Source: a virus. From it: DNA of 64,000 nt. The stretch lies in the IMG/VR virus record IMGVR_UViG_3300029914_000015, positions 1 to 64,000 of that record; one strand, written 5' to 3'. This document shows, piece after piece, positions 37,920-44,766 of the stretch. The position numbers and the translations under genes were made by a program. Position 1 is the first letter of the stretch; the number at the start of each line of letters is the position of its first letter. The notes beneath the pieces are model-generated. The model was not told the DNA's origin and searched no databases. It was given only the letters and a program-made list of their open reading frames with translations.

Positions 37920-38520
37920 AATATGGAAGATACATGGCAAGTAACAATTACTTTTATGGCTTAAATTATGGTGAAGTAAACAATTACTTTTATGGCTTAA
38001 ATTATGGTGAAGTAAACAATTACTTTTATGGCTTAAATTATGGTGAAGTAAACATGGCGAAATAATACAATTTGAGTAATAAAAGTAATCGACTTTCAAA
38101 CTATGTCTTTTTAGTTTCGATTTCAGTGGTAAAGAATTACTAGGCGGGTCCAACCTTCAATAGTAGCTATCATGGCTTGAGTAAAGTGACAGAATAGAGT
38201 GGGAAAGAACATAAGATAATCTTCAATAACCCACAAAAATATATAATGTTAATGAGAACTGTTATATATTTTGCGCTGTTAGTAAAATTATTAATATAAG
38301 TCGTAATACAGGCTTTGAGGGATACAGGATAGCCATCCCAAAATTCAAAGAAGATACGCTGGGTTTATACACAAAAAGTGTCCAGTTTATAATGCAAATA
38401 GTATTATAAGACGGTTGTAATATCAGTGATCGTTGTGGAGTTTGAAATATTAAAATTCTCATATAATATATTATTTTGATATATTATTTTTCCGCAAAAG
38501 ACGCCCAATGGCGTTCTTGT
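37920..38520 (+). ncRNA. Candidate structured non-coding RNA of about 600 nt
   Basis: Bounded by a late promoter (37907) and a hairpin terminator (38496-38525), with no convincing frame inside. Strong local stems: 11 bp AAAATATATAA (38236-38246) with TTATATATTTT (38262-38272); CTTTGA+GGGAT (38313-38323) with ATCCC (38335-38339) and TCAAAG (38345-38350); CTGG and ACAC (38359-38372) with GTGT+CCAG (38378-38385). The 5' part holds three 36-bp repeats. Base composition is less extreme than in nearby intergenic DNA. Size and position recall the large ornate phage RNAs (ROOL, GOLLD), but I cannot assign a class. Confidence 0.45.
37945..38052 (+). repeat. Three perfect 36-bp tandem repeats
   Basis: Unit of 36 bases starting CAATTACTTTTATGG, three identical copies head to tail with no spacers, preceded by a partial copy from about 37940. 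Each unit can fold (TTACTT with AAGTAA). The unit length is a multiple of three, but every copy contains TAA in one frame. Confidence 0.9.
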
Positions 38521-38525
38521 CTTTA
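38496..38525 (+). terminator. Hairpin terminator, possibly bidirectional
   Basis: AAGACGCC (38498-38505), loop CAAT, GGCGTTCTT (38510-38518) with one bulged T, then a T-rich stretch. The minus strand also reads as stem plus CTTTT. Confidence 0.55.
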
Positions 38526-38579
38526 AATAAATCTAAATTTTTAAAGCGTTTTATTAAAAAATAATCATTATTAAAAAAT

Positions 38580-38950
38580 TATTGAGTGCGTAAGCACGAA
38601 ATAATTTTATTTATAATTAGTATTTTTTGTAGGCGAACAGAGCGAAGCGAATGTTCGCTCTACGACAAAATTAAATATATAAACTCTAAAAATAAATAGT
38701 GTTCTTAAAAAGAAAGAACTGGCCATAATTATATCTCTAATTCAAGAGATTAAATATTTGTTTATATAAATGTTGGTATTATTTTTCTTGGACTTCGGCT
38801 TCGCCCTGTATTGCTTCGCAATACAGACAAAGGCTAAAGGAATTAACTCGTTTTTCCTTGGGCTCGTGTCGCTCCGCTCCACTGCGCCAGTCAAAACTCG
38901 TTTATTGGTTTGCTTCGCCCCATTTCTTTTTTTGAAGAACCAAAGGTTTA
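38580..38950. repeat. Cluster of GC-rich palindromes in a gene-free stretch
   Basis: Against an AT-rich background this stretch holds several GC-rich inverted repeats: GTGC-GTAA-GCAC (38586-38597); GCGAACA (38633-38639) with TGTTCGC (38652-38658); CTGTATTG-CTTCG-CAATACAG (38806-38826). The word GCTTCGC or its complement recurs (38644, 38797, 38812, 38922 areas), with CGCTCCGCTCC near 38870. Open frames across it on both strands are by-products of the palindromes. It looks like imported or mobile palindromic repeat DNA; no function is visible. Confidence 0.6.
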
Positions 38951-38961
38951 TTCTTTTTTTG

Positions 38962-38969
38962 TATAAATA
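38962..38969 (+). promoter_or_regulatory. Late promoter TATAAATA, leaderless
   Basis: A perfect octamer, five bases (CTTAT), then ATG at 38975. It ends the palindrome region. Confidence 0.7.
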
Positions 38970-38974
38970 CTTAT

Positions 38975-39436
38975 ATGGAAATAGATATATTAGATACTGG
39001 TCATTGGATTGCCCCATGGAAATTTGATGTAAATAAATTTGTTGGATTTCAATATAGAATTACTCAAATCTCTACAAATAGACAATATATCGGCAAAAAA
39101 TTTTTTTATTCTATAACAAGAAAAATAGTCAAAAACAAAAAAAATAGAAAAAAAATAATTAAAGAATCAAATTGGAAAAACTATTGCGGGTCGTGTAAGT
39201 GGCTTCTATCTGAAATAGAAAAGTGTGGAAAAGAAGATTTTATATTTCAAATAGAATCATTGTGTGAATCTCGATCAAATCTTGCATGGAGAGAAGTAGA
39301 ACGATTAGTTAAAGAAAATGTGTTGAGAGAGAAATTACAAGATGGGAGTCCAAAGTACTTTAACGGAATCATTCCGCCAGTAAAATTTAAAATTTGTGAA
39401 GAAACCCAAAATGAAAAGGAATATAAAATTGATTAA
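38975..39436 (+). CDS. GIY-YIG-like nuclease
   Basis: 153 residues. FQYRITQISTNRQYIGKKFF is a GIY-YIG variant (YRI followed by YIG). ESNWKNYCGSCKWLLSEIEKCG and AWREVERLVKENVL carry the charged residues (the Glu of WREVE) expected for the metal site. This compact type is common in T4-like marine phages, where it is annotated as a Seg-like or unknown nuclease. The late, leaderless start suggests a role late in infection, such as DNA packaging or junction trimming, rather than pure homing; that is speculation. Confidence 0.65.
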   Translation: MEIDILDTGHWIAPWKFDVNKFVGFQYRITQISTNRQYIGKKFFYSITRKIVKNKKNRKKIIKESNWKNYCGSCKWLLSEIEKCGKEDFIFQIESLCESRSNLAWREVERLVKENVLREKLQDGSPKYFNGIIPPVKFKICEETQNEKEYKID

Positions 39437-39452
39437 AACGAGGTAAATTCTA

Positions 39453-40073
39453 ATGGCTATTTCAAATTCAACCCCACTATTAAATAGCCAATTAAAAAGT
39501 GCTTATCGAATATTGGCCAAAGAATGCCATCCAGATGTTAATCCAAATGATCCTGAAGCGACTGAAAAATTTCAAAAATTACAAGAAAAATATAAAGATT
39601 GTTTGCAAGCCATTATTCAAAATAAAAAAATATATTGTGTAACAGTTATTATATCTTTACAAGATTCTATTTTGGGTTGTGACAGATATTTTTCATCTAA
39701 TGATGAAAAACGTAGATTCATATTAAAAATTCCACCTGGAATTATCAGCAATGACACTATAAAATATAGAAATATTCAGATGGAAGAAAATTCTTTAAGT
39801 GTTTTGGAAGTTAAAGTTATCGTTGACTTTCCACCAAACTACTTATATAAGAATGGAAAATTATTTAGGTCTCTATCAATTCCTTTTTGGAAATTGTTTT
39901 TCGGTGGAGAAAAAGTTTTTAATGGTCCAGATAATGCGAGAATCAGAGTCGTAATTCCACCCAAAACAAAATCTGGAACATTATTCTATATCCCAAATGA
40001 AGGATTGCTGGATAAATTAACCAAAAAAAGAGAAATTTTATATATTAGAATTAAATCTTCAATATTTTGTTGA
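39453..40073 (+). CDS. DnaJ/CbpA-like co-chaperone with shortened J-domain
   Basis: 206 residues. QLKSAYRILAKECHPDVNPND gives helix II and the HPD motif, followed by helix III (ATEKFQKLQEKYKDCL); helix I is missing. There is no Gly/Phe region and no zinc finger. From residue 60 come the two beta-sandwich client-binding modules (RRFILKIPPGI, RIRVVIPPKTKSGTLFYIPNEG). It could recruit host DnaK, though loss of helix I may weaken that. GAGG precedes the ATG. Its stop codon overlaps the first of two -35-like repeats before the ClpA-like gene, so chaperone and unfoldase lie side by side. Confidence 0.75.
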   Translation: MAISNSTPLLNSQLKSAYRILAKECHPDVNPNDPEATEKFQKLQEKYKDCLQAIIQNKKIYCVTVIISLQDSILGCDRYFSSNDEKRRFILKIPPGIISNDTIKYRNIQMEENSLSVLEVKVIVDFPPNYLYKNGKLFRSLSIPFWKLFFGGEKVFNGPDNARIRVVIPPKTKSGTLFYIPNEGLLDKLTKKREILYIRIKSSIFC

Positions 40074-40091
40074 CAATCACGCTATATTTTG

Positions 40092-40120
40092 TTGACAATC
40101 GCGCCAAACAATGATAATAT
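40092..40120 (+). promoter_or_regulatory. Sigma70-type promoter with duplicated -35 segment
   Basis: TTGACA (40092-40097), 17 bases, TAATAT (40115-40120), before the ClpA-like gene; a 24-base leader with AAAGGA follows. A 22-bp tandem duplication (40062-40083 and 40084-40105) repeats the TTGACA box, but the first copy lacks a matching -10. Confidence 0.7.
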
Positions 40121-40144
40121 CTAAATATATCGAAAGGACAAAAC

Positions 40145-42397
40145 ATGCCAGAATTTAATAATCAATCATTTTTAATTAAGAATATCATTGATATGAGTTT
40201 TCAGTTGGCTATTGGTTTAAATCAAACCACTATCACTTCTGAACATATTTTATATATAGCAATTCAAAATTCTAAAGTAAAAGAATTTTTTAATAATCAA
40301 GGTATTGAAACTCAAAGTTTATTAAATGATATTTTTAATTACATCAAATCTCAATCCCATTTATTGAAAAATCAAATTTTTAATGAAAATCCAGACGTTA
40401 TGACTGGTCAAATTACTGCATCAGTTCAAATGATCATTGTTAATGCTGCAACTGACGCCCGAAAAAATAATCGTGAAATTTCACATTATGATATATTTAA
40501 CAATATTTTGAAAAATACTGAATCATATGCCAGTTATTTTATGACAAAATATGGAATTGATGAGGAAATGATTAAAAAAATGAATGATGCTGTTGATATT
40601 AATAAATCAGCTTTGGATGAATTTTGTATTAATCTTAACGAAAAAGTAAAAAAGAATTATGATGTTCTTATTGGCAGAGAGACAGAATTGTTCAGTATTG
40701 CTCATACTTTGGCAAAAAAGAAGAAGAGCAATGTTTTAATGATTGGCGATCCTGGAGTGGGAAAGTCGCAGATTGTGGAAGGTTTGGCACACAATATTAA
40801 TATTGGAAAAGTACCCAAAATTCTAAAAGATAAGATTATTTTTAGTTTGGATGTGGGTGGTGTGCTGGCTGGTTGCAGATATCGCGGAGATTTTGAAGAA
40901 AAAATCAAAAATATTATTTCAGAATTAGTTGCAAATCCAAAAGCTATTTTATTTGTAGACGAAGCTCATCAGATGGATGCTGGTGAAGGAAAGAGTCAAT
41001 CAGGTGTTGGTTTTTCAGCAATGTTGAAGCCAGAACTTTCTCGCGGAAACATTAAAGTTCTAGCAGCGACTACATGGGAAGGATACCGTCAAACATTTGA
41101 AAAAGATTCTGCTTTGATGCGCAGATTTAGGGTTCTGAATATCGATGAGCCTTCTCATGAAGAAACTATTTTGATTCTTAATGGCAATAAACTTTCCATG
41201 GAGAAATTTCATCATTGCAAAATTAATCAAGATGCAATTAAAGCAGCCGTTGAATTAACTGGAAGATATCAAACTGATAGAAAATTTCCAGATAAAGCAA
41301 TTGATGTTATTGATAGCGCGTGCGCAAGAACTCAAGTTTTATCATTAAAAAATAAAATTGTTAATAGAGAATCTATAGTTGCTGAAGTTTCAGAAATCAC
41401 TGGGATTCATATTAAAGATACTGATACAAAAACTTCAATGGATATTTTGACAATTGGAAGTATATTAAAAAATAAAGTATTTCATCAAGATAACGCTATT
41501 GATTCTGTATCTGAAGGCTTGATTATTGCTCAATCTGGTCTGCGTGATCCAAATAAACCAATTGGAAGTTATGTATTTACTGGTCCTTCTGGCGTAGGAA
41601 AAACATTTCTCGCCAAGCAAATCGCTGCTCATATGAATATGTCATTACTTAAATATGATATGAGTGAATTTCAAGAAAAGCATACTCTTGCTCGTTTGAT
41701 TGGAGCACCTCCTGGATATGTAGGGTTTGGTGATGGCGGGACAGGCGAAGGTCAACTTATTAATGATATTATCAAACATCCGAATTCAGTAATTTTGTTC
41801 GATGAAATGGAAAAAGCACATCCTGATATTTTTACTATTCTTCTCCAATTATTAGATGATGGCAAAATTACAGGAACAACTGGAAAAGTAGCTGATTGCA
41901 GAAATTCAATTGTGGTAATGTGCAGCAATCTTGGCTCTAAAGAAAGTGAAAAATTGAATTTAGGATTCAATACCAATAATAGTGGAAAGAGTGAAACTTC
42001 AAAAGCAGTTGATTCATTTATGTTAACAGAACTTCGTGGAAGAATCACTGGTATTGTTGAATTTAACAAATTGGACGATATTAGCCTTCGTAGAATAGTT
42101 AATGAAAGAATTTTAGATATTGAATCTTTATTAAAGGATAAGAGCATTAAGCTCATCCCCAGTGAAAATTTAATAGATCATATTCTTTCACTAAATACTG
42201 ATAGTCAATATGGTGCTCGAAAGATTGCAAAAATTGTTGATTCAACAATTAAGTATCCTTTAAGCGTAAAATTATTAAATGGCGATATATCTAATAATTC
42301 AAATGTTCATTTGGATTGGTGTAATAATGTTTTAACTGTAAATCATTCTATTTCTACTGTTAAAATAATGAAAAAAGTTGCCCAACCAACAATTTAG
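40145..42397 (+). CDS. ClpA-like AAA+ unfoldase
   Basis: 750 residues. A Clp N-domain (1-140) is followed by two AAA+ modules: D1 with GDPGVGKS and LFVDEAHQMDAGEG, D2 with TGPSGVGKT, VILFDEMEKAHPDIF and sensor YGARKIAKIV. There is no long ClpB middle domain, so it is ClpA-type. After the strand VVMCSNLG lies SEKLNLGFNTNN; LGF sits where ClpA has its IGL/IGF loop for docking ClpP. The phage version may therefore feed proteins to host ClpP or to a phage peptidase not in this window. Expressed from its own host-type promoter with a clear AAAGGA site. Confidence 0.9.
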   Translation: MPEFNNQSFLIKNIIDMSFQLAIGLNQTTITSEHILYIAIQNSKVKEFFNNQGIETQSLLNDIFNYIKSQSHLLKNQIFNENPDVMTGQITASVQMIIVNAATDARKNNREISHYDIFNNILKNTESYASYFMTKYGIDEEMIKKMNDAVDINKSALDEFCINLNEKVKKNYDVLIGRETELFSIAHTLAKKKKSNVLMIGDPGVGKSQIVEGLAHNINIGKVPKILKDKIIFSLDVGGVLAGCRYRGDFEEKIKNIISELVANPKAILFVDEAHQMDAGEGKSQSGVGFSAMLKPELSRGNIKVLAATTWEGYRQTFEKDSALMRRFRVLNIDEPSHEETILILNGNKLSMEKFHHCKINQDAIKAAVELTGRYQTDRKFPDKAIDVIDSACARTQVLSLKNKIVNRESIVAEVSEITGIHIKDTDTKTSMDILTIGSILKNKVFHQDNAIDSVSEGLIIAQSGLRDPNKPIGSYVFTGPSGVGKTFLAKQIAAHMNMSLLKYDMSEFQEKHTLARLIGAPPGYVGFGDGGTGEGQLINDIIKHPNSVILFDEMEKAHPDIFTILLQLLDDGKITGTTGKVADCRNSIVVMCSNLGSKESEKLNLGFNTNNSGKSETSKAVDSFMLTELRGRITGIVEFNKLDDISLRRIVNERILDIESLLKDKSIKLIPSENLIDHILSLNTDSQYGARKIAKIVDSTIKYPLSVKLLNGDISNNSNVHLDWCNNVLTVNHSISTVKIMKKVAQPTI

Positions 42398-42405
42398 GAG
42401 AATTT

Positions 42406-42576
42406 ATGGCAAGAATACATACGACTAAAATAGTGCTATCTTTGAGTACTATTTTGAAAGATAAAGAATCAGAGCCAGAAGAAATGATATCTGTTGGAAA
42501 ATTGATAACTCTTTTGGAAGCAGTTGAAGCAATAATTGACGATCAAAAAATTATTGTGGAAATGATAGCGGAATAA
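42406..42576 (+). CDS. 56-residue acidic helical protein
   Basis: MARIHTTKIVLSLSTILKD to VEMIAE, starting after a strong TAGGAG site eight bases downstream of the ClpA-like stop and ending two bases before the next ATG. The second half is predicted helical and hydrophobic-acidic (GKLITLLEAVEAIIDD). Tight packing between two genes and the good ribosome site support it as real. No family recognised; a ClpA adaptor is a guess from position only. Confidence 0.6.
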   Translation: MARIHTTKIVLSLSTILKDKESEPEEMISVGKLITLLEAVEAIIDDQKIIVEMIAE

Positions 42577-42578
42577 TT

Positions 42579-43010
42579 ATGACGGATTTTGGCAATGTGT
42601 TGATTTCAGGGTTGGATTATGATGGGGGTATTGGTACTAATACCACCAAAGTATCTAATTTTATTTCTCATCCAGTAAAAGGTGCAGGGTTAGTTAATAG
42701 ATCAAATGGGCAACACACAATTCAAATTATTGCATCTAATCTTACTGCAAATGTTGCAATTGAAGCAACATTAAATAAATATCCAAATATTGGTCCTTGG
42801 ATTCCAGTAGAATTGGTTAGTGGGATGGATGGAAGTTCTGTAAGTAATTTAGTATTTGATTACACTCCATTAGTTCCAGGTATTCAAGAATCTGGCAAGC
42901 CTGTAGTCACAAATAAGTTTTTTACAATTACTGGCCAATATGCGTGGTTAAGAGCTAATGTAAGCAATATGAGTCATGGAATTATTCAAAGCATAAAACT
43001 TAGTTTTTAG
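42579..43010 (+). CDS. Small beta-rich protein, possibly virion decoration
   Basis: 143 residues with alternating hydrophobic and Asn/Thr/Gly segments (HTIQIIASNLTANVAIEATLN, FFTITGQYAWLRANVSN), the look of a single beta-sandwich. No motif or membrane segment. It follows the 56-residue gene by two bases and is closed by a terminator. I do not recognise the family; a structural or decoration protein is the best guess from composition. Confidence 0.5.
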   Translation: MTDFGNVLISGLDYDGGIGTNTTKVSNFISHPVKGAGLVNRSNGQHTIQIIASNLTANVAIEATLNKYPNIGPWIPVELVSGMDGSSVSNLVFDYTPLVPGIQESGKPVVTNKFFTITGQYAWLRANVSNMSHGIIQSIKLSF

Positions 43011-43019
43011 TTATTTTAC

Positions 43020-43058
43020 AAAAGATAAGTTAAGAAAAATCTTGACTTATCTTTTTGT
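43020..43058 (+). terminator. Hairpin terminator overlapping a promoter -35 box
   Basis: AAAAGATAAGT (43020-43030) pairs with ACTTATCTTTT (43045-43055), then TTGTTT. The 3' arm contains most of the TTGACT -35 box of the next promoter (43042-43047). Confidence 0.7.
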
Positions 43059-43070
43059 TTGTGTTTAAAT
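43042..43070 (+). promoter_or_regulatory. Sigma70-type promoter, leaderless
   Basis: TTGACT, 17 bases, TTAAAT (43065-43070), six bases, then ATG at 43077: the same spacing as at gp47 and the helicase gene. Confidence 0.6.
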
Positions 43071-43076
43071 AAATGT

Positions 43077-43373
43077 ATGAATGTTGATATCATACAAAAA
43101 ATTTCTGAAGCAAAAAATAAATTTAGAATTTTGAAAGATTGGATTATTATTCCCAACGATGAAGGAATATATTCTGGGCAAATTTGCATAAATGAAAAGA
43201 AAAGAGTGGCAGAATTATTTCTGTGGATTAAAGATGATAATCCACCAGATGATTTTTATATACATGAAATGCTTCATGTTGCTTTTAAAGCTTTAAAAGC
43301 ATTACCTAGAAAAAACAAATATGATGCTGAAGAAGAGCTAGTGCAAGATATTTGTAAAATTATATTAACTTGA
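43077..43373 (+). CDS. Mini zinc metallopeptidase-like protein (HExxH)
   Basis: 98 residues from ATG 43077; the in-frame TTG-type extension to 43059 lies inside the promoter. The motif YIHEMLHVAF holds HEMLH, the zinc-binding HExxH of zincins, and EEELVQDIC downstream could supply the third ligand Glu. Such tiny single-domain proteins are found in phages near nucleotide and host-takeover genes; substrates are unknown. It starts an early-type operon of closely spaced genes (43077-44763) driven by the leaderless promoter. Confidence 0.65.
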   Translation: MNVDIIQKISEAKNKFRILKDWIIIPNDEGIYSGQICINEKKRVAELFLWIKDDNPPDDFYIHEMLHVAFKALKALPRKNKYDAEEELVQDICKIILT

Positions 43374-43380
43374 GGAAATT

Positions 43381-43926
43381 ATGAATAAACAAGAAATTGA
43401 AGCATATAAAAATGTTAGAGAAATAGCTGTAAAATTAACCACAGGACAGTTAATTCCTAATAATTGGCGTAAAATTCTTACTTATGCAGATGAAGTAATG
43501 AGTTGTGGAGAATTTACAACAAATGAAGATCATAAACATGTTTATCACTGTGATATAGATTCTCCAATATCAGGTATACCAGTTTGTAATTGTGGAGAAA
43601 CATACAAATACTCAGTAAAAGATGAAATAGGATTGATGGAACAATCTTCAACAGAATCAGAATCATTTAATAAGCAATTATCAAGATTGCTGAATAAATT
43701 TAGTTTAGAAAATACCTCCAACACACCTGATTTTATGTTAGCTGAATATTTGATCGATTGCTTAGTAGCGTACAATAAAATATCAGTTTGGAACTATAAA
43801 TGGCATTCAGTTGATGGTGTTCCGAAGAATGAAAGAGATGAAGGGCCATGCTTAGATAGACCATATAGTTCTAAGACAAAATATAAAGAAGCACAAGAAA
43901 TTTGTGATTTCTTAGATAGAAAATAA
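43381..43926 (+). CDS. Conserved phage protein of unknown function
   Basis: 181 residues. A Cys/His group (CDIDSPISGIPVCNCGE with HVYHC before it) may bind a metal. The segment FNKQLSRLLNKFSLENTSNTPDF, then LAEYLIDCLVAYNK, is a pattern I have seen in many uncharacterised phage early proteins. The site TTGAGGAAATT precedes the ATG. It overlaps the following HAD gene by one base, indicating translational coupling. Confidence 0.6.
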   Translation: MNKQEIEAYKNVREIAVKLTTGQLIPNNWRKILTYADEVMSCGEFTTNEDHKHVYHCDIDSPISGIPVCNCGETYKYSVKDEIGLMEQSSTESESFNKQLSRLLNKFSLENTSNTPDFMLAEYLIDCLVAYNKISVWNYKWHSVDGVPKNERDEGPCLDRPYSSKTKYKEAQEICDFLDRK

Positions 43927-44390
43927 TGAAAATAATATTTTTAGATATTGATGGTGTTTTGGTTATAACATCTGATTTTAAAGATCGTGTTGGCAAATCA
44001 ATGGTTGCTGACGAAAATTGCATCAAACAATTAAATAAGATAACAGAAGAAACTAAAGCAAAAATAGTTATCACTAGCTCTTGGAAATATTGTGGTCAAC
44101 AAGAACTTTCTCTAATAATGAAATATTGGGGAATAACAGGTAAAGTTATTGGTTTGGCACCAGAGTTAAGTTCACATTGGGAAGAAGGAAAAGAATTTCA
44201 TGCTGTTGATCGTGGTTTGGAAGTTCAACAATTTTTAGATATTAAAAAAGATGTAAAATCTTTTGTCATTATTGATGATTTTGATATAAATCATTTAAAG
44301 TGTCATTTGATTAAAACAGAATTTAAAACAGGGCTAACAAAAGAATTGGCGAAAAAAGCAATTGAAATGTTGAAAGGAAACGATGAATAA
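43926..44390 (+). CDS. HAD-superfamily phosphatase-like protein (SAK type)
   Basis: 154 residues. FLDIDGVL is HAD motif I with the nucleophile D and acid D, IVITSSWK is motif II (Thr/Ser), and SFVIIDDFD is motif IV. The short cap-less form matches the HAD domains often linked to RNA repair systems. It could act as a nucleotide or nucleic-acid end phosphatase; substrate not visible. It overlaps its neighbours by 1 and 8 bases, so it is part of a tight operon. Confidence 0.8.
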   Translation: MKIIFLDIDGVLVITSDFKDRVGKSMVADENCIKQLNKITEETKAKIVITSSWKYCGQQELSLIMKYWGITGKVIGLAPELSSHWEEGKEFHAVDRGLEVQQFLDIKKDVKSFVIIDDFDINHLKCHLIKTEFKTGLTKELAKKAIEMLKGNDE

Positions 44391-44763
44391 AGCAAGCGAG
44401 ATATTTTGGGATGCTTTTGTAGATGGTGGCAGTATCGCCACTGAATGTTCTTGTGGGAGAACTCATTTTTCTTATTCAGAAGATAATGATTGGGAAGAAA
44501 ATGAATTGGAAGAACTTCTGGAAAAGCAGAAAGAATATCCAGATAAATATATTGGAACAGAAGATGATTGTGTGGCAGTCGCCATGATTCAAGGAAATCC
44601 AGTTTGTTACAATTGCCCTTGTAATATCGCTGCAAAATATGAAAATTTTATTCTCCAACACGAAACAGAAATAATCAAATACTTTAAAATTAAAGCCTCT
44701 AAAGAATGGGCTAAAGCAACAAAATCTCAATCAGAATTGCAAAGTTTAGAATTGTTTAAGTAA
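44383..44763 (+). CDS. Cys-rich small protein, possible zinc binder
   Basis: 126 residues. TECSCGRTHF near residue 20 and NPVCYNCPCNIAAKY around 75 form a plausible zinc-ribbon-like set of cysteines. The rest is acidic and helical. It overlaps the HAD gene start by eight bases and is followed 3 bases later by a GIY-YIG gene. No family recognised with certainty. Confidence 0.55.
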   Translation: MNKASEIFWDAFVDGGSIATECSCGRTHFSYSEDNDWEENELEELLEKQKEYPDKYIGTEDDCVAVAMIQGNPVCYNCPCNIAAKYENFILQHETEIIKYFKIKASKEWAKATKSQSELQSLELFK

Positions 44764-44766
44764 ATT

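Noticed and set aside
37945-38052. Possible CRISPR array (36-bp identical repeats)
   Set aside because: The copies are directly adjacent with no spacers, so it is a plain tandem repeat.
37899-38153. Minus-strand 84-codon frame
   Set aside because: It exists only because the 36-bp repeat is a multiple of three; the translation is a repeated NHNLSHKSNC-type string with no ribosome site.
38056-38460. tRNA gene
   Set aside because: I looked for a GGTTC-A-N-TCC T-arm with a matching acceptor stem; only GGGTCCAACC near 38146 was close and it lacks a cloverleaf.
38742-39017. Opposed frames of about 85-91 codons on both strands
   Set aside because: Both are open because of GC-rich palindromes, and the plus frame runs across a late promoter; no family resemblance.
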